This document shows positions 52,442 to 60,712 of a stretch of DNA of 64,000 nt, in pieces (within the stretch, counting starts at the first letter, position 1; each line of letters opens with the position of its first letter). This DNA is from Rufibacter sediminis (GTDB lineage Bacteria; Bacteroidota; Bacteroidia; Cytophagales; Hymenobacteraceae). The DNA lies in the NCBI RefSeq assembly GCF_014269285.1, contig NZ_JACOAF010000022.1, forward strand, positions 186,001 through 250,000, given 5' to 3'. Position numbers and translations under genes: made by a program. The notes below the pieces were generated by a model. The model was not told the origin of the DNA. It ran no database searches and was given only the letters and a program-made list of their open reading frames with translations.

Positions 52442-53476
52442 ATGAAGAAACGGCTTTCGATCCGGGACATTGCCCAGCAACTGGATATCTCTATTACCAC
52501 GGTCTCTTTCATCCTGAACGGGAAAGCCAAGGAAAAACGCATCAGCGAGCAGGTAACCGAGCGGGTGCTGAAACTGGTGGAGGAACTGGATTACAAACCC
52601 AACCAGATTGCCCGGAGTCTGCGCACGGGCAAATCGAAGATCATTTGCCTGATGGTGGAGAACATCTCCAACGATTTCTTCTCCAGCATCGCCCGCCACA
52701 TAGAAGAGAACGCCTTTGAGCAGGGCTACAAGATTATCTACTGCAGCACCGAGAACAAGCCCGAAAAGACAAAAGAGTTGATCAAGATGTTCCGGGAAAG
52801 GAACATAGACGGCTACATCATTTCCCCGCCGGAGGGCATCAAGGAAGACATCCAGGCCCTGCTGGACGACAACCTGCCCGTGGTACTGTTCGACCGCCTC
52901 ATACCAGGTCTGCTCACCCACCATGTCATGATTGACAACCTGGAGGCTACCTACAAGGCAACCCAGCACTTAGTGGAACAGGGATATAAAAACATCGCCT
53001 TCATCACCCTCAACTCGGGCCAGACACAGATGAACGACCGATTGGCGGGATACCAGAAAGCCATGGGGGAGCACGCCCTAGAAACGCACTTGCTCCAGGT
53101 AGACTACGCCGTCACCGGTGAGAAGCACGTCAGCAGCATTGCCGCCTTCTTGAAAGCAAACAAACAGATAGATGCGGTTCTATTCTCCACCAACTACTTA
53201 GCCACGCGGGGCATTGAGGCGCTCAACCACGTCAACCTCAGGATACCAACCGATATTGGGGTAGTCGCCTTTGATGACCTCGACTTTTTCAAGCTGTACC
53301 AGCCTCCCATCACGGCGGTAGCCCAACCCGTGGAGGAAATGTCCAAGAAGCTGATCGAGATCATCCTGAAAAAGCTGGAAGGCCTGCCGGAAGACCAAGA
53401 TAGATCAGACGTGATTGTGCCCACCCAGTTAATCATCCGCAGCTCTTCTCCGGTAAAGGAGGAAAAGCCCTCATAG
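52442..53476 (+). CDS. LacI-family transcriptional regulator of the mannan locus
   Basis: 344 residues. The N-terminal LacI helix-turn-helix is complete (about 4-50; SIRDIAQQLDISITTVSFIL, then hinge-helix PNQIARSLRTGKSK). A periplasmic-binding-protein-like sugar domain follows (about 62-335; ICLMVENISNDFFSSIARHI, GYIISPPEG, VVLFDRLIPG, IGVVAFDDLDFFKLY). It is expected to repress or activate sugar genes until a mannose-type inducer binds. It is divergent from the SusC-led array, and palindromes with the LacI central CG lie in the shared gap and before a GH92 gene. This makes it the probable local regulator, in contrast to the beta-glucan locus, which has a membrane sensor. The inducer is unknown. 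Confidence 0.93.
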   Translation: MKKRLSIRDIAQQLDISITTVSFILNGKAKEKRISEQVTERVLKLVEELDYKPNQIARSLRTGKSKIICLMVENISNDFFSSIARHIEENAFEQGYKIIYCSTENKPEKTKELIKMFRERNIDGYIISPPEGIKEDIQALLDDNLPVVLFDRLIPGLLTHHVMIDNLEATYKATQHLVEQGYKNIAFITLNSGQTQMNDRLAGYQKAMGEHALETHLLQVDYAVTGEKHVSSIAAFLKANKQIDAVLFSTNYLATRGIEALNHVNLRIPTDIGVVAFDDLDFFKLYQPPITAVAQPVEEMSKKLIEIILKKLEGLPEDQDRSDVIVPTQLIIRSSSPVKEEKPS

Positions 53477-53479
53477 ATT

Positions 53480-53518
53480 CGTTTTTGGCCTGATTTAGTG
53501 ATTTCAAGCCCAAAACAG
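53480..53518. repeat. Dispersed palindrome copy just after LacI gene
   Basis: CGTTTTTGGCCTGATTTAGTG then ATTTCAAGCCCAAAACAG; left arm TTTTTGGCC, right arm AGCCCAAAAC with mismatches. It starts 3 bases past the lacI stop, so it may close that transcript. The remaining stretch to 53755 shows nothing else. Confidence 0.6.
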
Positions 53519-53755
53519 ATTCAAAGCCATTGCCTTCGTCCACTTTGTTTCTAAAGTAAAAGGAGTCCTATATTTAGAGCCGAGATAGCAGGCGATGCTT
53601 CCCGGAAAATGCGCAGAAACCAGCCCTCGCTCATCCTGAAGGCATTCTATTGCCGGCCGCTAGCTTATACAAGCGGACCAAAAGTCTAGCTTTTCGGCTC
53701 CTCCAGCCACACCAGGATAAAGACTGTAAACTCTCAGGTATTCTGATTAGCGTTA

Positions 53756-54187
53756 TCAGGCCGCTGCCGCGTCTTTCACCTGACTTGACTTGCCGCGCAC
53801 GGAAAGGAGCCATTTTTCGGCGGCTAACTGGCTTTCAAAAATAGCCACTTTCACGTTCTGGACCTCCAACCGGATGGCGTACCCCGAGGACAGGTTGCTT
53901 TTAGGAGGTTTCACCCAGGCAAAGTAGGCACAGGTGGTTCGGTCAAGTTCCAGAAAACCTACCGAGGCGGTCCAGATGGCCGTTGACTTCCAGTGAGAAG
54001 AGACATTCGTGTTGTTGTTGAGGATCATGTTGCATTTTTCCTGGTGCAGCATGTTTAAAACCAATTGACATCCATCTACCACATTCTGTTTGGTGATGTC
54101 TCCCCACCAGTCTACATGAAGGATGTCGGTTTCGTTATCTAACCAGATACTAACATAAGGTTCTATTGACAAGATTGTTCTACTCAT
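53756..54187 (-). CDS. Small cytosolic protein of unknown function (SpoIIAA/STAS-like fold suspected)
   Basis: 143 residues. The frame could start at a GTG at 54196, but the ATG at 54187 (MSRTILSIEPYVSIWLDNET) is preferred. No signal or membrane span. It reads as alternating strands and helices: VSIWLDNETDILHVDWWGDI, NVVDGCQLVLNMLHQEKCNM, ILNNNTNVS, then a second half with FLELDRTTCAYFAWVKPPKS and VKVAIFESQLAAEKWLL. The pattern (strand describing a value, helix, strand with Asn-rich turn, 'aawkwl' end) is like the SpoIIAA/STAS-like 'DUF' proteins frequent in Cytophagales. No partner gene is adjacent. The fold guess is tentative. Confidence 0.6.
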   Translation of the reverse strand: MSRTILSIEPYVSIWLDNETDILHVDWWGDITKQNVVDGCQLVLNMLHQEKCNMILNNNTNVSSHWKSTAIWTASVGFLELDRTTCAYFAWVKPPKSNLSSGYAIRLEVQNVKVAIFESQLAAEKWLLSVRGKSSQVKDAAAA

Positions 54188-54321
54188 AGCAGCCACACGT
54201 TACGGTTACACACTCCTTTAGAAAGTATTATTAAATCTAAGATACATTACCAGAATCAACAAGTTTATACAACTATTTCTTATAAAAAGACAGACATCTG
54301 CTAAGCGGCAGCGCTATCTTT

Positions 54322-54360
54322 CATTTTGAGGCTACTTTCTCCAAAACGGGCCTAAAACGC
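54322..54360. repeat. Dispersed palindrome copy
   Basis: CATTTTGAGGC at the left and GGGCCTAAAACGC at the right around TACTTTCTCCAAAAC. The right arm is canonical, the left arm is degenerate. Confidence 0.55.
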
Positions 54361-54532
54361 GGCCATGGCTATTCGCTCTCACTTGGGGCAGGCACACCCC
54401 GCTTCTCAGAAACAAACTTGCGGTGATATAGAAAAGCATACGGGAGTTTCCGGTTTTGAGGTGAAGAATCTGGCTTGTTTCTTCTTAACAATTCCATAAC
54501 ACAGCAGTAATATTCAGGCAATACGCCCCCTC

Positions 54533-54540
54533 TACTTTTG
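54533..54540 (+). promoter_or_regulatory. Promoter -7 box upstream of phosphate porin leader
   Basis: TACTTTTG fits TAnnTTTG exactly. There is no TTG at -33, as may be expected for an activator-dependent promoter. It lies just before the 12-bp hairpin and 190 bases before the porin start. Confidence 0.55.
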
Positions 54541-54553
54541 CAGCATAAAAGGT

Positions 54554-54600
54554 AACTGCTTCAAACCTGCAGACTACAGTTTTGAAGCAGTTTCTCTTTT
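54554..54600 (+). terminator. Hairpin with T-rich tail in the leader (attenuator or small-RNA terminator)
   Basis: AACTGCTTCAAA (54554-54565) pairs perfectly with TTTGAAGCAGTT (54581-54592) and is followed by TCTCTTTT. It starts only about 14 bases after a -7 promoter box, so transcripts from that promoter would meet it almost at once. Confidence 0.6.
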
Positions 54601-54728
54601 ATGGCAGAACGAGCAGCATCGGTTCTATCCAGCGCCTTTATGCTACCTGCCGCCCGCCTTTCTTGCAGTCTGACTAACTACAGGAAATGCCACATTTTTA
54701 ACGATGTAACTACTTTCACTTTTTGCTT

Positions 54729-56000
54729 ATGTTCTCACCCATAAACAAAAAAGTAACAAGAACTTATTTCCAAAAAATAGGTGCAATTGCTGCTTTTATG
54801 CTTTCCGCTTCTATGGTCCAGGCACAGGTTGCTGTTCCTTCTGCCCAGGACTCCGTGATTGCTTTGCCTAAACCTCCGGAAGCTCCCAAAGCACACTGGT
54901 ATGACAAGATATCCTTGCGCGGGTATGTGCAGATACGCTACAACCGCCTACTGGAAACCAACTCCGGTTTGAAAACGGACTATGACCGCTCCGTGGGCGA
55001 CAATGGCGGCTTTATCATCAGACGGGCTCGCCTGGTGTTCAGCGGAAACGTGCACGAACGGGTGTACATCTACATTCAGCCAGATTTAGCTTCTACCCCC
55101 TCAGGAAGCTCCACCATCCACTTCGCGCAGCTCAGAGACGCATATTTTGACCTGTCACTGGACAAGAAAAAGGAATACCGCCTGCGGGTGGGCCAGAGCA
55201 AAGTGCCATACGGGTTTGAGAACATGCAATCCAGCCAGAACCGCCTCACCCAGGACCGGAACGATGCCCTGAACAGTGCCTTGCCCAATGAGCGAGACCT
55301 GGGCGTGATGTTCTACTGGGCGCCGGAGCACATCCGGAAAAGATTCAGCGAACTGGCCAATAGCCGCCTCAAAGGCTCCGGTGACTACGGGGTGTTTGGT
55401 CTGGGTATCTACAATGGCCAGACGGCCAACCGCTCAGAAGCCAACAACAACCAGCACGTGGTAGCCCGGGTTTCTTATCCGTTCGCGTTTAAAAACGGCC
55501 AGATTGTGGAGCCCGGCGTTCAGGCCTACACCGGGTTGTACACCGTTACGGCAGACCAGTTAAGCAGCAGCGCCATAAAAGGCGGCAACTTCACCGATCA
55601 GCGGGTAGCCGCCAGTTTGGTGCTCTATCCGCAGCCTTTCGGGTTTCAGGCAGAGTACAACGTGGGCAAGGGCCCCGAGTTTGATCCGGCCACCAACTCC
55701 ATCCAGAGCAAGTCTTTGCAGGGCGGGTATGCGCAGGCCATGTATGCCTTCAAGATAGGCGAGCAGAACTTCATCCCCTTTGTGAAAACTCAATACTTTG
55801 ACGGCGGCAAGAAAGCCGAGACCGATGCCCGCTCCAGCCTGGTGTACGAGACCGAGATCGGCCTGGAATGGCAGCCCATCCCCAGCTTTGAGTTCGCCAC
55901 CCAATACACCATCACAGACCGCACCACCAAAGACGGACGCAATCTCAACAACCGCCAGCACGGGCAACTCCTACGGCTACAGGCACAATTCAACTTCTAG
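54729..56000 (+). CDS. Phosphate-selective porin O/P family outer-membrane protein
   Basis: About 423 residues. The frame opens at a TTG (54723), but the ATG at 54729 (MFSPINKKVTRTYFQKIGA) starts a normal signal peptide ending MVQAQ, and is preferred. The mature protein is a beta-barrel of the OprP/OprO type: ISLRGYVQIRYNRLLE opens the barrel, then GFIIRRARLVFSGNV, FDLSLDKKKEYRLRVGQSKV, and a final aromatic strand LLRLQAQFNF. It lets phosphate through the outer membrane and is the first gene of a phosphate uptake unit with pstS, pstC, pstA, pstB and phoU behind it (43-bp gap to pstS). The leader hairpin suggests attenuation. Confidence 0.88.
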   Translation: MFSPINKKVTRTYFQKIGAIAAFMLSASMVQAQVAVPSAQDSVIALPKPPEAPKAHWYDKISLRGYVQIRYNRLLETNSGLKTDYDRSVGDNGGFIIRRARLVFSGNVHERVYIYIQPDLASTPSGSSTIHFAQLRDAYFDLSLDKKKEYRLRVGQSKVPYGFENMQSSQNRLTQDRNDALNSALPNERDLGVMFYWAPEHIRKRFSELANSRLKGSGDYGVFGLGIYNGQTANRSEANNNQHVVARVSYPFAFKNGQIVEPGVQAYTGLYTVTADQLSSSAIKGGNFTDQRVAASLVLYPQPFGFQAEYNVGKGPEFDPATNSIQSKSLQGGYAQAMYAFKIGEQNFIPFVKTQYFDGGKKAETDARSSLVYETEIGLEWQPIPSFEFATQYTITDRTTKDGRNLNNRQHGQLLRLQAQFNF

Positions 56001-56042
56001 ACAAATCGTCAAAACAGACGTAAAAGCTTAAAAACCAAAACC

Positions 56043-56933
56043 ATGAACTTCATCAGAACCCAGGTAAGCAGCTTATTGGTAGCCACCCTCTTATTGAGTG
56101 CCTGCGGCAAAGGCGGCGATGCCCAAAAAGAAAACACAGAATCTGGCAACGCCACTACTGCGGCCTCTACCTCCATCACCATTAAAGGCAGTGACACGGT
56201 TCTTCCGTTGGCGCAGCAGGAAGCCGAGAAATTCATGGCTAAAAATCCAGGCGCCTCCATCACCGTGGTGGGCGGCGGTACCGGGGTTGGCCTTTCGGCC
56301 ATGCAGGAAGGCACCACTGACATCGCCATGGCTTCCCGCGGCCTCAAAACCGAGGAGAAACTTAAGCTAAAGACCGCGAAAAAAGACGTGAAAGAAGCGC
56401 TCATCGCCTATGATGCCCTTTCGGTGATTGTGCACCCAAGCAACAAAGTAAGCCAGCTCACCCGCGAGCAACTGGAAAGCATCTTCACCGGAAAAGTGTC
56501 GAACTGGAAAGAAGTGGGCGGTGCCGATGAGAAAATTGTGGCCTACTCCCGCGAGACCAGCTCCGGCACCTATGAGTTCTTCAAAGAGCACGTGATGGAC
56601 AAAAAGAACTACGCCAACGGAATTTTGATGATGCCCGCCACCGGTTCTATTGTGCAGTCCGTGAGCCAAACCAAAGGCGCCATCGGGTACATTGGCCTGG
56701 CTTACGAGACCGATGCCGTAAAAGCACTGTCTGTGTCCTATGACCAGGGCAAGTCCTTTGTGGCCCCCAGCCTGGAATCAGCGAAAGACAAGACCTATCC
56801 TATCTCCCGTCCGTTGTACTTCTTCTATGACGCCACCGCCGAAGCCAAGGTGAAACCCTTCATAGACTACGTACTTTCTGCCGAGGGCCAGCAGATGGTG
56901 CAGGAGATCGGCTACATTCCTTTGAGCAAATAA
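56043..56933 (+). CDS. pstS: Phosphate-binding lipoprotein PstS
   Basis: 296 residues. Lipobox in TLLLSACGKGGDAQ (Cys21), so it is lipid-anchored in the periplasm. The phosphate-binding fold is clear: ITIKGSDTVLPLAQQEAEKF, VVGGGTGVGLSAMQEGTTDIAMASR and SRETSSGTYEFF, which holds the Ser/Thr/Arg phosphate contacts. It captures inorganic phosphate for the PstCAB transporter encoded next. Residues about 129-169 (HPSNKVSQLTREQLESIF, NWKEVGGADEKIVAYSR) have a recognisable counterpart inside PstC. Length is normal for the short Bacteroidota PstS. The ATG follows the porin stop by 42 bp, so the genes are probably cotranscribed. Confidence 0.95.
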   Translation: MNFIRTQVSSLLVATLLLSACGKGGDAQKENTESGNATTAASTSITIKGSDTVLPLAQQEAEKFMAKNPGASITVVGGGTGVGLSAMQEGTTDIAMASRGLKTEEKLKLKTAKKDVKEALIAYDALSVIVHPSNKVSQLTREQLESIFTGKVSNWKEVGGADEKIVAYSRETSSGTYEFFKEHVMDKKNYANGILMMPATGSIVQSVSQTKGAIGYIGLAYETDAVKALSVSYDQGKSFVAPSLESAKDKTYPISRPLYFFYDATAEAKVKPFIDYVLSAEGQQMVQEIGYIPLSK

Positions 56934-56958
56934 GTTCTCACCGCTTACAGAACGTCTC

Positions 56959-58164
56959 TTGAAACGCTACTTCCACAATCTGGGTGAACGCATCATTGAA
57001 GGACTCATTATGATCAGCGGCACGGTGACCAGCATCACCGTGCTCCTGATTGTGTTCTTCCTGTTCAAAGAAGGCCTGGGCATTTTCAGCCAGACGCCGG
57101 TAGCGGAAGGCTCCGTGATCTCCGTGCATCCGCAGAACCCGGTACAGGAACTCACGGCCAACGAGGTGAAAGAGATCTTTGACCAGAACATCACCAACTG
57201 GAAAGAGGTGGGCGGCGCAGACGCCCACATCCAGCTTTTCCAGATAGACGACATCACCGACTATTACACCGAGGAGCAGATTGGTGCCAACTTTGAGTAC
57301 CTGCCCCAGCGCCTGAACGAGCTGGTGACCAAAGATCCCAACATGCTGGCCTTTTTCCCCGAGGAATACCTAGCCCCTGATTTCAAAGGCAAACGGGTAG
57401 AACTAGCCAAAATCTCGTTAGGCGGATTCCTGGGCGGCCGCGAATGGTACCCTACCATTCAGCCAGCCGTGCAGTTGGGCGTTCTTTCGCTCATTTTGGG
57501 TACGCTTTGGGTAAGCCTGGGCGCTATCATCATCGCTTTGCCGTTGGGCCTGGCCACCGCCATTTATTTAGCCGAGATCGCCAATCCTAGAGTCCGGAAT
57601 ATTCTGAAACCGGTCATTGAACTGTTGGCGGGTATTCCGTCAGTGGTCTATGGTTTCTTTGGCCTGGTGGTGATTGTGCCCCTGATCCAGGATGTGTTTG
57701 GCTTGCCCGTGGGCGAAACCGCTTTGGCGGGTAGCATCATCTTAGGCATCATGGCGCTTCCCACCATCATCTCGGTGTCTGAGGATGCCATGCGCACCAC
57801 GCCGCGGGCCATGAAAGAAGCCAGTTTAGCCTTAGGAGCCAATAAATGGCAAACGATCTACAAAGTGATCATCCCGTACTCCATGTCCGGGATTTCTACG
57901 GCGGCTATTCTGGGGATGGGCCGCGCCATTGGTGAGACCATGGCCGTACTCATGGTGACGGGAAACGCCTCGGTGATTCCGCATACGTTTCTGGAGCCGG
58001 TGCGCACCATTCCGGCCACCATTGCCGCCGAGTTGGGCGAGGCTCCGCAGGGCGGCATCCACTACCAGGCGCTCTTCGCGTTAGGCTGCATTCTGTTTCT
58101 GATGACGCTGCTCATCAACCTGACCGTGGATTTTGTATCGGCTAAACGAAAAGAAAACAGGTAA
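56959..58164 (+). CDS. pstC: Phosphate ABC transporter permease PstC with PstS-like periplasmic insertion
   Basis: 401 residues; typical PstC is nearer 300. The start is a TTG at 56959 (KRYFHNLGERIIEGL); the next in-frame ATG is at 57010 and would cut the conserved N-terminus. The first span is about 23-38. Between it and the second span lies a periplasmic loop, residues about 50-155, carrying VHPQNPVQELTANEVKEIF and NWKEVGGADAHIQLFQ, which align with PstS residues about 129-169. The permease core follows: GLATAIYLAEIANPRVRN, the EAA-like loop EASLALGANKWQTIYKVIIP, GRAIGETMAVLMV, and a last span near the end. It moves phosphate through the inner membrane together with PstA and PstB. Confidence 0.93.
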   Translation: MKRYFHNLGERIIEGLIMISGTVTSITVLLIVFFLFKEGLGIFSQTPVAEGSVISVHPQNPVQELTANEVKEIFDQNITNWKEVGGADAHIQLFQIDDITDYYTEEQIGANFEYLPQRLNELVTKDPNMLAFFPEEYLAPDFKGKRVELAKISLGGFLGGREWYPTIQPAVQLGVLSLILGTLWVSLGAIIIALPLGLATAIYLAEIANPRVRNILKPVIELLAGIPSVVYGFFGLVVIVPLIQDVFGLPVGETALAGSIILGIMALPTIISVSEDAMRTTPRAMKEASLALGANKWQTIYKVIIPYSMSGISTAAILGMGRAIGETMAVLMVTGNASVIPHTFLEPVRTIPATIAAELGEAPQGGIHYQALFALGCILFLMTLLINLTVDFVSAKRKENR

Positions 58165-58167
58165 GCT

Positions 58168-59052
58168 ATGGCCTTCGGAACGACTTCTTCTCAGCATAAA
58201 AGCAAAAAGCGCTCGCAAAGCGCCGCGTTCTTCATCTTCCGGTTACTCAGTTTCTCGGTGGTCGCCATCCTGATCGTCATTCTGGGCTTTATTTTGATCC
58301 AGGGCATCTCCGTCATCAGCTGGGATTTCCTCACCGAGATGCCCCGCGAAGGCATGACTGCGGGCGGGATTTACCCGGCCATCATTGGTACGCTGTGCCT
58401 GGTGGCGGGCAGCATGATCTTCGCCTTCCCCATCGGGATTCTGTCAGGCATTTACATCAACGAGTACGCCAAGGACAGCTGGTTTAAGCGGTTTATCAAA
58501 CTGATGACCAATAACCTGGCCGGGGTTCCGTCCATCGTTTTCGGGTTGTTTGGGATGACTTTGTTCGTGAACCAGTTCGGGTTCGGGGACTCTATTCTGG
58601 CGGGATCGCTTACGCTGGGGCTGCTGGCCTTGCCGGTGGTGATCAGGACCACGGAGGAAGCCTTGAAATCCATTGATGATTCTTTCCGGATCGGGTCGCT
58701 GGCGCTGGGGGCCACCAAATGGCAGACCACCAGCCGCGTGGTGCTGCCCATGGCGTTCCCCAACATCATCACGGGCTTGATTCTGTCCATCGGCCGGGTG
58801 TCGGGCGAGACGGCTCCCATCCTGTTCACGGTGGCGGCGTATTTCCTGCCCAAACTGCCCAACAGCATCTTTGACCAGGTCATGGCCCTGCCGTACCATT
58901 TGTACGTTATCTCCACCAGCGGCACTAACATTGAGGCCTCGCGAGCCATGGCGTACGGCACCGCCTTCGTGCTTATCATGATTGTGTTGCTGGCCAACTT
59001 ACTGGCCAACTGGCTGCGCCGCTACTTTGGCAAAAAAGTAAAAATGAATTAA
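58168..59052 (+). CDS. pstA: Phosphate ABC transporter permease PstA
   Basis: 294 residues, six predicted spans. PstA hallmarks: GGIYPAIIGTLCLVAGSMIF, GIYINEYAKDSWFKRFIKLM, NLAGVPSIVFGLFG, the coupling loop SLALGATKWQTTSRVVLPMA and GRVSGETAPILFTVAAYF. It pairs with PstC in the inner membrane. It begins 3 bases after the pstC stop, so it is translationally linked. No insertion like that in PstC is present. Length is normal. Confidence 0.95.
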   Translation: MAFGTTSSQHKSKKRSQSAAFFIFRLLSFSVVAILIVILGFILIQGISVISWDFLTEMPREGMTAGGIYPAIIGTLCLVAGSMIFAFPIGILSGIYINEYAKDSWFKRFIKLMTNNLAGVPSIVFGLFGMTLFVNQFGFGDSILAGSLTLGLLALPVVIRTTEEALKSIDDSFRIGSLALGATKWQTTSRVVLPMAFPNIITGLILSIGRVSGETAPILFTVAAYFLPKLPNSIFDQVMALPYHLYVISTSGTNIEASRAMAYGTAFVLIMIVLLANLLANWLRRYFGKKVKMN

Positions 59053-59055
59053 CTT

Positions 59056-59093
59056 CCTTTTTAGGCCCGTTTTCCTGAAACAGGCTTAAAACT
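59056..59093. repeat. Dispersed palindrome copy inside the pst operon
   Basis: CCTTTTTAGGCCCGTTTTCC then TGAAACAGGCTTAAAAC. It lies between pstA and pstB, inside what should be one transcript, so it is unlikely to be a complete terminator; it could set the relative mRNA level of downstream genes. Confidence 0.6.
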
Positions 59094-59133
59094 CCCTTTC
59101 CATTTCTCTTGACGCTGTCTTCCTTAAATTGAT

Positions 59134-59886
59134 ATGAATAGTGTAGAAACCAAAGACGTTCACCTCTACTACGGCGATTTCCATGCCCTCAAAGGCATTA
59201 CCATGGCCATGAAGAAAAACCAGGTAACGGCTTTCATCGGACCCTCGGGCTGCGGCAAATCTACGTACCTGCGGTGCTTCAACCGCATGAACGATCTGAT
59301 TGACGGGGTCCGGATTGAAGGCGACATCCTCATAGACGGGGTAGACATCTACAAAACGAACATCCAGGTAGATGACCTGCGCAAGCACGTGGGCATGGTG
59401 TTCCAGAAACCCAATCCTTTCCCCAAGTCCATCTTTGAGAACGTGGCTTATGGGCTGCGCGTGAACGGCACAAAAGACAAGAAGTTTATTGAGGAGCGGG
59501 TGGAGCGCTCGCTGCACCAAGCCGCCCTCTGGGACGAGGTGAAAGACAAACTCAAGAAAAGCGCCTTTGAGCTTTCTGGCGGGCAGCAGCAGCGGCTTTG
59601 CATTGCGCGGGCGCTGGCCATTGAACCATCGGTGTTGCTCATGGATGAACCTACGTCTGCCCTTGACCCGCTGTCCACCGCCAAAACCGAGGAGCTCATC
59701 CATCAGCTGAAGGAGAACTACACCATCGTGATCGTGACCCACAACATGCAGCAGGCCGGCCGGGTGAGCGACCACACCGCCTTCTTCTACCTGGGCGAGC
59801 TGGTGGAATACGCCAAGACCAAAACCCTGTTCACCAACCCCAAAGACCAGCGCACCCAGAACTACATCACCGGTCGTTTCGGTTGA
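59134..59886 (+). CDS. pstB: Phosphate ABC transporter ATPase PstB
   Basis: 250 residues. Walker [10 protein letters not shown] (residues 36-44), ABC signature [15 protein letters not shown], Walker [14 protein letters not shown] and the switch His in [35 protein letters not shown] holds the Q-loop and the PstB-type signature. It powers phosphate import through PstC and PstA. The start is the ATG at 59134 ([14 protein letters not shown]), preceded by a normal-length gap containing a dispersed palindrome. Confidence 0.96.
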   Translation: MNSVETKDVHLYYGDFHALKGITMAMKKNQVTAFIGPSGCGKSTYLRCFNRMNDLIDGVRIEGDILIDGVDIYKTNIQVDDLRKHVGMVFQKPNPFPKSIFENVAYGLRVNGTKDKKFIEERVERSLHQAALWDEVKDKLKKSAFELSGGQQQRLCIARALAIEPSVLLMDEPTSALDPLSTAKTEELIHQLKENYTIVIVTHNMQQAGRVSDHTAFFYLGELVEYAKTKTLFTNPKDQRTQNYITGRFG

Positions 59887-59890
59887 TACC

Positions 59891-59928
59891 CGTTTTAGGG
59901 CCGATTATAGAAAACCGGCCCTAAAACG
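59891..59928. repeat. Dispersed palindrome copy between pstB and phoU (perfect 13-bp arms)
   Basis: CGTTTTAGGGCCG (59891-59903) and CGGCCCTAAAACG (59916-59928) with interior ATTATAGAAAAC. One of the best-preserved copies; it lies 5 bases after the pstB stop. Confidence 0.8.
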
Positions 59929-60013
59929 CAGAGCAGCCCGGCGCAGTCTTCATTCCTCAAAGCAGCACGAAACGTTACTTCAATCATCTTCCCTTAGCAG
60001 AACCAGGTTAGAC

Positions 60014-60712
60014 ATGAATCAATTAGACAAAGAACTTCTCCGGATCAAAACCAAAGTGGAGGCCATGTGGGATTTGGTGGACTTCCAGTTAGCCGCCGGC
60101 AAAGAGGCGCTGCTCACCTCCAACGCCGAGCTGGCCAAGAAGGTGATCAAGAGCGGGAAGAAAGTGAATGCCTATGATATCAAGATTGACCGCATGTGCG
60201 AGAACATCTTCGCGTTGTTCAACCCGGTGGCCGTGGATTTGCGCTGGGTGCTGGCCATCCTGAAGATCAACGCCAACCTGGAGCGCATTGGTGACTACGC
60301 CGAGAGCATCGCTTTTATGCTGAAGGAAGTGAATCCGCCGCTGGAGCCCACGCTGCTCGCCCAGAGCCGTTTACTGGAAATGTATGACGCCTCCGAGACC
60401 ATGCTCAGAAACGTGCGGCAAGCGTTTTTGGAAGAAAACACCGAACTGGCCCGGCAGGTGCTCAAACAGGACAAGCTGCTGAACAAAATCCACGCGAAAA
60501 CCGATCAGGTGCTGATGGCCTATTTCCAGACGCACCCCGATAATATCTACCAAAGCCTGAAAGTATCGGGCATTATCCGGAAACTGGAGCGGATTGGCGA
60601 CCATACCACCAACATCGCCGAAGAGATTGTATTTTACGTGGATGCCAAGGTGGTGAAACACCAACAGAAAAAGAAGAAAAACAAAGGCTCCGATCAAAAA
60701 TCTGACGGGTGA
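60014..60712 (+). CDS. phoU: Phosphate signalling/uptake regulator PhoU
   Basis: 232 residues of two PhoU three-helix repeats. The conserved metal-binding and motif residues sit in WVLAILKINANLERIGDYAES and SGIIRKLERIGDHTTNIAEEI, one per repeat (E-R-[IL]-G-D pattern). A Lys-rich tail (HQQKKKKNKGSDQKSDG) extends past the fold. PhoU restrains phosphate uptake via PstSCAB and links it to the PhoR/PhoB two-component system; phoR and phoB are not in this window. It is separated from pstB by a 127-bp gap containing a palindrome. Confidence 0.94.
   Translation: MNQLDKELLRIKTKVEAMWDLVDFQLAAGKEALLTSNAELAKKVIKSGKKVNAYDIKIDRMCENIFALFNPVAVDLRWVLAILKINANLERIGDYAESIAFMLKEVNPPLEPTLLAQSRLLEMYDASETMLRNVRQAFLEENTELARQVLKQDKLLNKIHAKTDQVLMAYFQTHPDNIYQSLKVSGIIRKLERIGDHTTNIAEEIVFYVDAKVVKHQQKKKKNKGSDQKSDG

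Larger units (their letters stand above)
54188..54728. other. Leader and gap upstream of phosphate porin
   Basis: About 540 bases without a gene. Contents in order: an AT-rich divergent region, a dispersed palindrome (54322-54360), a promoter box (54533-54540), a strong hairpin with T-rich tail (54554-54600), and a leader of about 130 bases to the porin ATG. Confidence 0.55.
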
